This document shows, in pieces, positions 15,560 to 18,133 of a stretch of 18,133 nt of DNA (positions within the stretch are counted from its first letter, which is position 1; every line of letters begins with the position of its first letter). Origin of the DNA: CAZEDU01 sp964511185 (GTDB lineage: Bacteria > Myxococcota > Myxococcia > Myxococcales > Myxococcaceae). The stretch spans positions 1-18,133 of the forward strand of contig CAZEDU010000101.1 of NCBI GenBank assembly GCA_964511185.1, given 5' to 3'. A model generated the notes under the pieces. That model was not told the DNA's origin and ran no database searches. It worked only from the letters and a program-made list of their open reading frames with translations. Made by a program: the position numbers and the translations under genes.

Positions 15560-16210
15560 ATGAGGCCGACGCGGGTGGCGCCTTCGATTCTGTCGTGTGA
15601 CTTCGGCCGGCTGGCCGAAGAGGTGAAGGCCGTGGAGGCCGCCGGCGCCGACTACGTGCACGTCGACGTGATGGATGGCCGCTTCGTGCCGAACATCACC
15701 ATCGGCCCGGTGGTGGTGGAGGCCGTCAAGCGCGCGACGAAGCTGCCGCTCGACGTGCACCTGATGATCGTAGAGCCGGAGAAGTACGTGGCCGACTTCG
15801 TCAAGGCGGGCGCGAACATCCTGACCGTCCATGTCGAGGTGTCGCCGCACCTGCACCGCACGCTGCAGCAGATTCGGCAGGCCGGCGCGAAGCCGGCGGT
15901 GGTGCTGAACCCGTCGACGCCGCTCTCCGCCATCGAAGAGGTGCTCGGCGAGGTGGCGATGGTCCTGGTGATGAGCGTGAACCCCGGCTTCGGCGGGCAG
16001 AGCTTCATTCCCTCCTCGGTGGAGAAGGTCCGGCGCTTGCGGGAGATGATCTCGGCGCGCGGGCTCGACGTCGACGTCGAGGTCGACGGGGGAATCAACG
16101 CCACCACCGCGAAGCAGGTGCGCGAGGCGGGCGCCAACGTGCTCGTGGCCGGCAGCTACGTCTTCGGCGCGAAGGACTACCGGGCCGCGATCGCCTCGCT
16201 CAAGGCCTAG
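15560..16210 (+). CDS. rpe: Ribulose-phosphate 3-epimerase
   Basis: The product from ATG 15560 is 216 residues, normal for Rpe. It interconverts ribulose 5-phosphate and xylulose 5-phosphate in the cytoplasmic pentose phosphate pathway. The TIM-barrel landmarks are all present: APSILSCDF at the N terminus (usually LSADF), VHVDVMDGRFVPN with His34 and catalytic Asp36, DVHLM with His67, MSVNPGFGGQSF in the phosphate-binding region, and EVDGGIN with catalytic Asp176. The metal ligands and both catalytic aspartates are intact. It starts just after the stop of the broken MBL gene, so it is likely co-transcribed and translationally coupled with it. If the frameshift is real, premature termination upstream could reduce this coupling. 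Confidence 0.95.
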   Translation: MRPTRVAPSILSCDFGRLAEEVKAVEAAGADYVHVDVMDGRFVPNITIGPVVVEAVKRATKLPLDVHLMIVEPEKYVADFVKAGANILTVHVEVSPHLHRTLQQIRQAGAKPAVVLNPSTPLSAIEEVLGEVAMVLVMSVNPGFGGQSFIPSSVEKVRRLREMISARGLDVDVEVDGGINATTAKQVREAGANVLVAGSYVFGAKDYRAAIASLKA

Positions 16211-16297
16211 CCGGCGCAGCGATTCACCTGGATGCCGACGGTGGGCTTGGCTCCCTGGACGCCGCGGCGTTGGCGGGCAAGTCGCAGCCTTTTATGA

Positions 16298-16304
16298 GGA
16301 GAGG
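16298..16304 (+). promoter_or_regulatory. Ribosome binding site deciding the acyl-CoA dehydrogenase start
   Basis: GGAGAGG lies 4 nt before ATG 16309. It overlaps the alternative in-frame ATG 16294, which has no such site upstream, and it rules out the TTG at 16270 as the likely start. Confidence 0.65.
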
Positions 16305-16308
16305 TTCG

Positions 16309-17964
<1,656 letters not shown>

Positions 17965-17977
17965 TCCGCCTCGCGCG

Positions 17978-18006
17978 TTGACTCTCGGGGGCGGCTTCGC
18001 TAAACG
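17978..18006 (+). promoter_or_regulatory. Probable promoter of the tRNA-Pro gene
   Basis: TTGACT (17978-17983, 5 of 6 to the -35 consensus) is followed 17 bp later by TAAACG (18001-18006, a weak -10 match). The predicted start is about 45 nt before the tRNA, leaving a short 5' leader. The spacing and strong -35 box support it; the -10 box is the weak point. Confidence 0.45.
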
Positions 18007-18058
18007 ACCAACGTTTCGCGTCGAGCCCTTCGCGCGGCGCGGAAAGACATCAAAATAT

Positions 18059-18133
18059 CGGGGAGTGGCTCAGCCTGGTAGAGCACTTGGTTCGGGACCA
18101 AGGGGTCGCAGGTTCAAATCCTGTCTCCCCGAC
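18059..18133 (+). tRNA. tRNA-Pro, anticodon CGG, 3' end cut by the window
   Basis: All arms fold: acceptor CGGGGAG (18059-18065) pairs with CTCCCCG (18125-18131); the D-arm stem is GCTC/GAGC; anticodon stem CTTGG/CCAAG encloses TTCGGGA; and the T-arm has GGTTCAAATCC. The anticodon is CGG at 18093-18095, reading the proline codon CCG, a frequent codon in this GC-rich sequence. The body closely resembles E. coli tRNA-Pro(CGG). The discriminator A and the first C of an apparently encoded CCA are the last bases of the window, so only the final CA is outside. Confidence 0.95.

Noticed and set aside
16211..16308. The rpe to acyl-CoA dehydrogenase gap as a promoter or terminator region
   Set aside because: No convincing -35/-10 pair and no hairpin with a T-run was found; only the ribosome binding site at 16298 is supported.
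18059..18133. tRNA-Pro as an integration site for a mobile element
   Set aside because: No integrase, and no repeat of the tRNA 3' end elsewhere in the window; the downstream side is outside the window.

Overview
The window is about 18.1 kb of very GC-rich DNA with strong G/C third-position bias. The gene content (two giant lipoprotein metalloproteases, a GAF-HD-GYP protein, a SprT-like protein and an AidB-like acyl-CoA dehydrogenase) suggests a myxobacterium or close relative (Myxococcota). That placement is inferred from content and composition, not from a marker-gene comparison.

Left third (1-8994): the 3' end of an outer-membrane beta-barrel type gene is followed by two large co-directional paralogous genes. 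Each encodes a predicted exported lipoprotein of about 1,400 residues with a full metzincin zinc site (HExxHxxGxxH) and a downstream Met-turn (SSIMDY). No terminator is visible between the three genes. A strong intrinsic terminator lies after the second protease, so they look like one secretion-related transcription unit. The terminator shares an arm with a competing hairpin that begins on the stop codon.

Middle (8996-12600): a YkgJ-type cysteine-cluster protein and a SprT-like zinc peptidase lie on +. A convergent ASCH-domain gene lies on - and runs about 167 bp into the SprT-like gene. Divergent from it is pyruvate kinase (pyk), whose well-spaced promoter lies so close to the ATG that the transcript should be essentially leaderless. 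Downstream of pyk is a roughly 109-bp inverted-repeat element with three copies of a GGGACTGTCCC core; it shares GGGGACAG with the terminator at 8957.

Right third (12598-18133): a two-gene minus-strand operon (GAF-HD-GYP phosphodiesterase, then a DUF1697 protein one base after its stop). Divergent from it is a metallo-beta-lactamase-fold gene broken by a frameshift at about 15150, coupled to rpe (ribulose-phosphate 3-epimerase). An AidB-like acyl-CoA dehydrogenase and a tRNA-Pro(CGG) with its own likely promoter follow, the tRNA reaching the window edge.

The most unusual parts are the tandem giant metzincin pair, the two related hairpin elements, the leaderless pyk promoter, the long insertion inside the HD-GYP domain and the broken MBL gene. 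I did not find a clear defence island, CRISPR array, prophage or insertion sequence.
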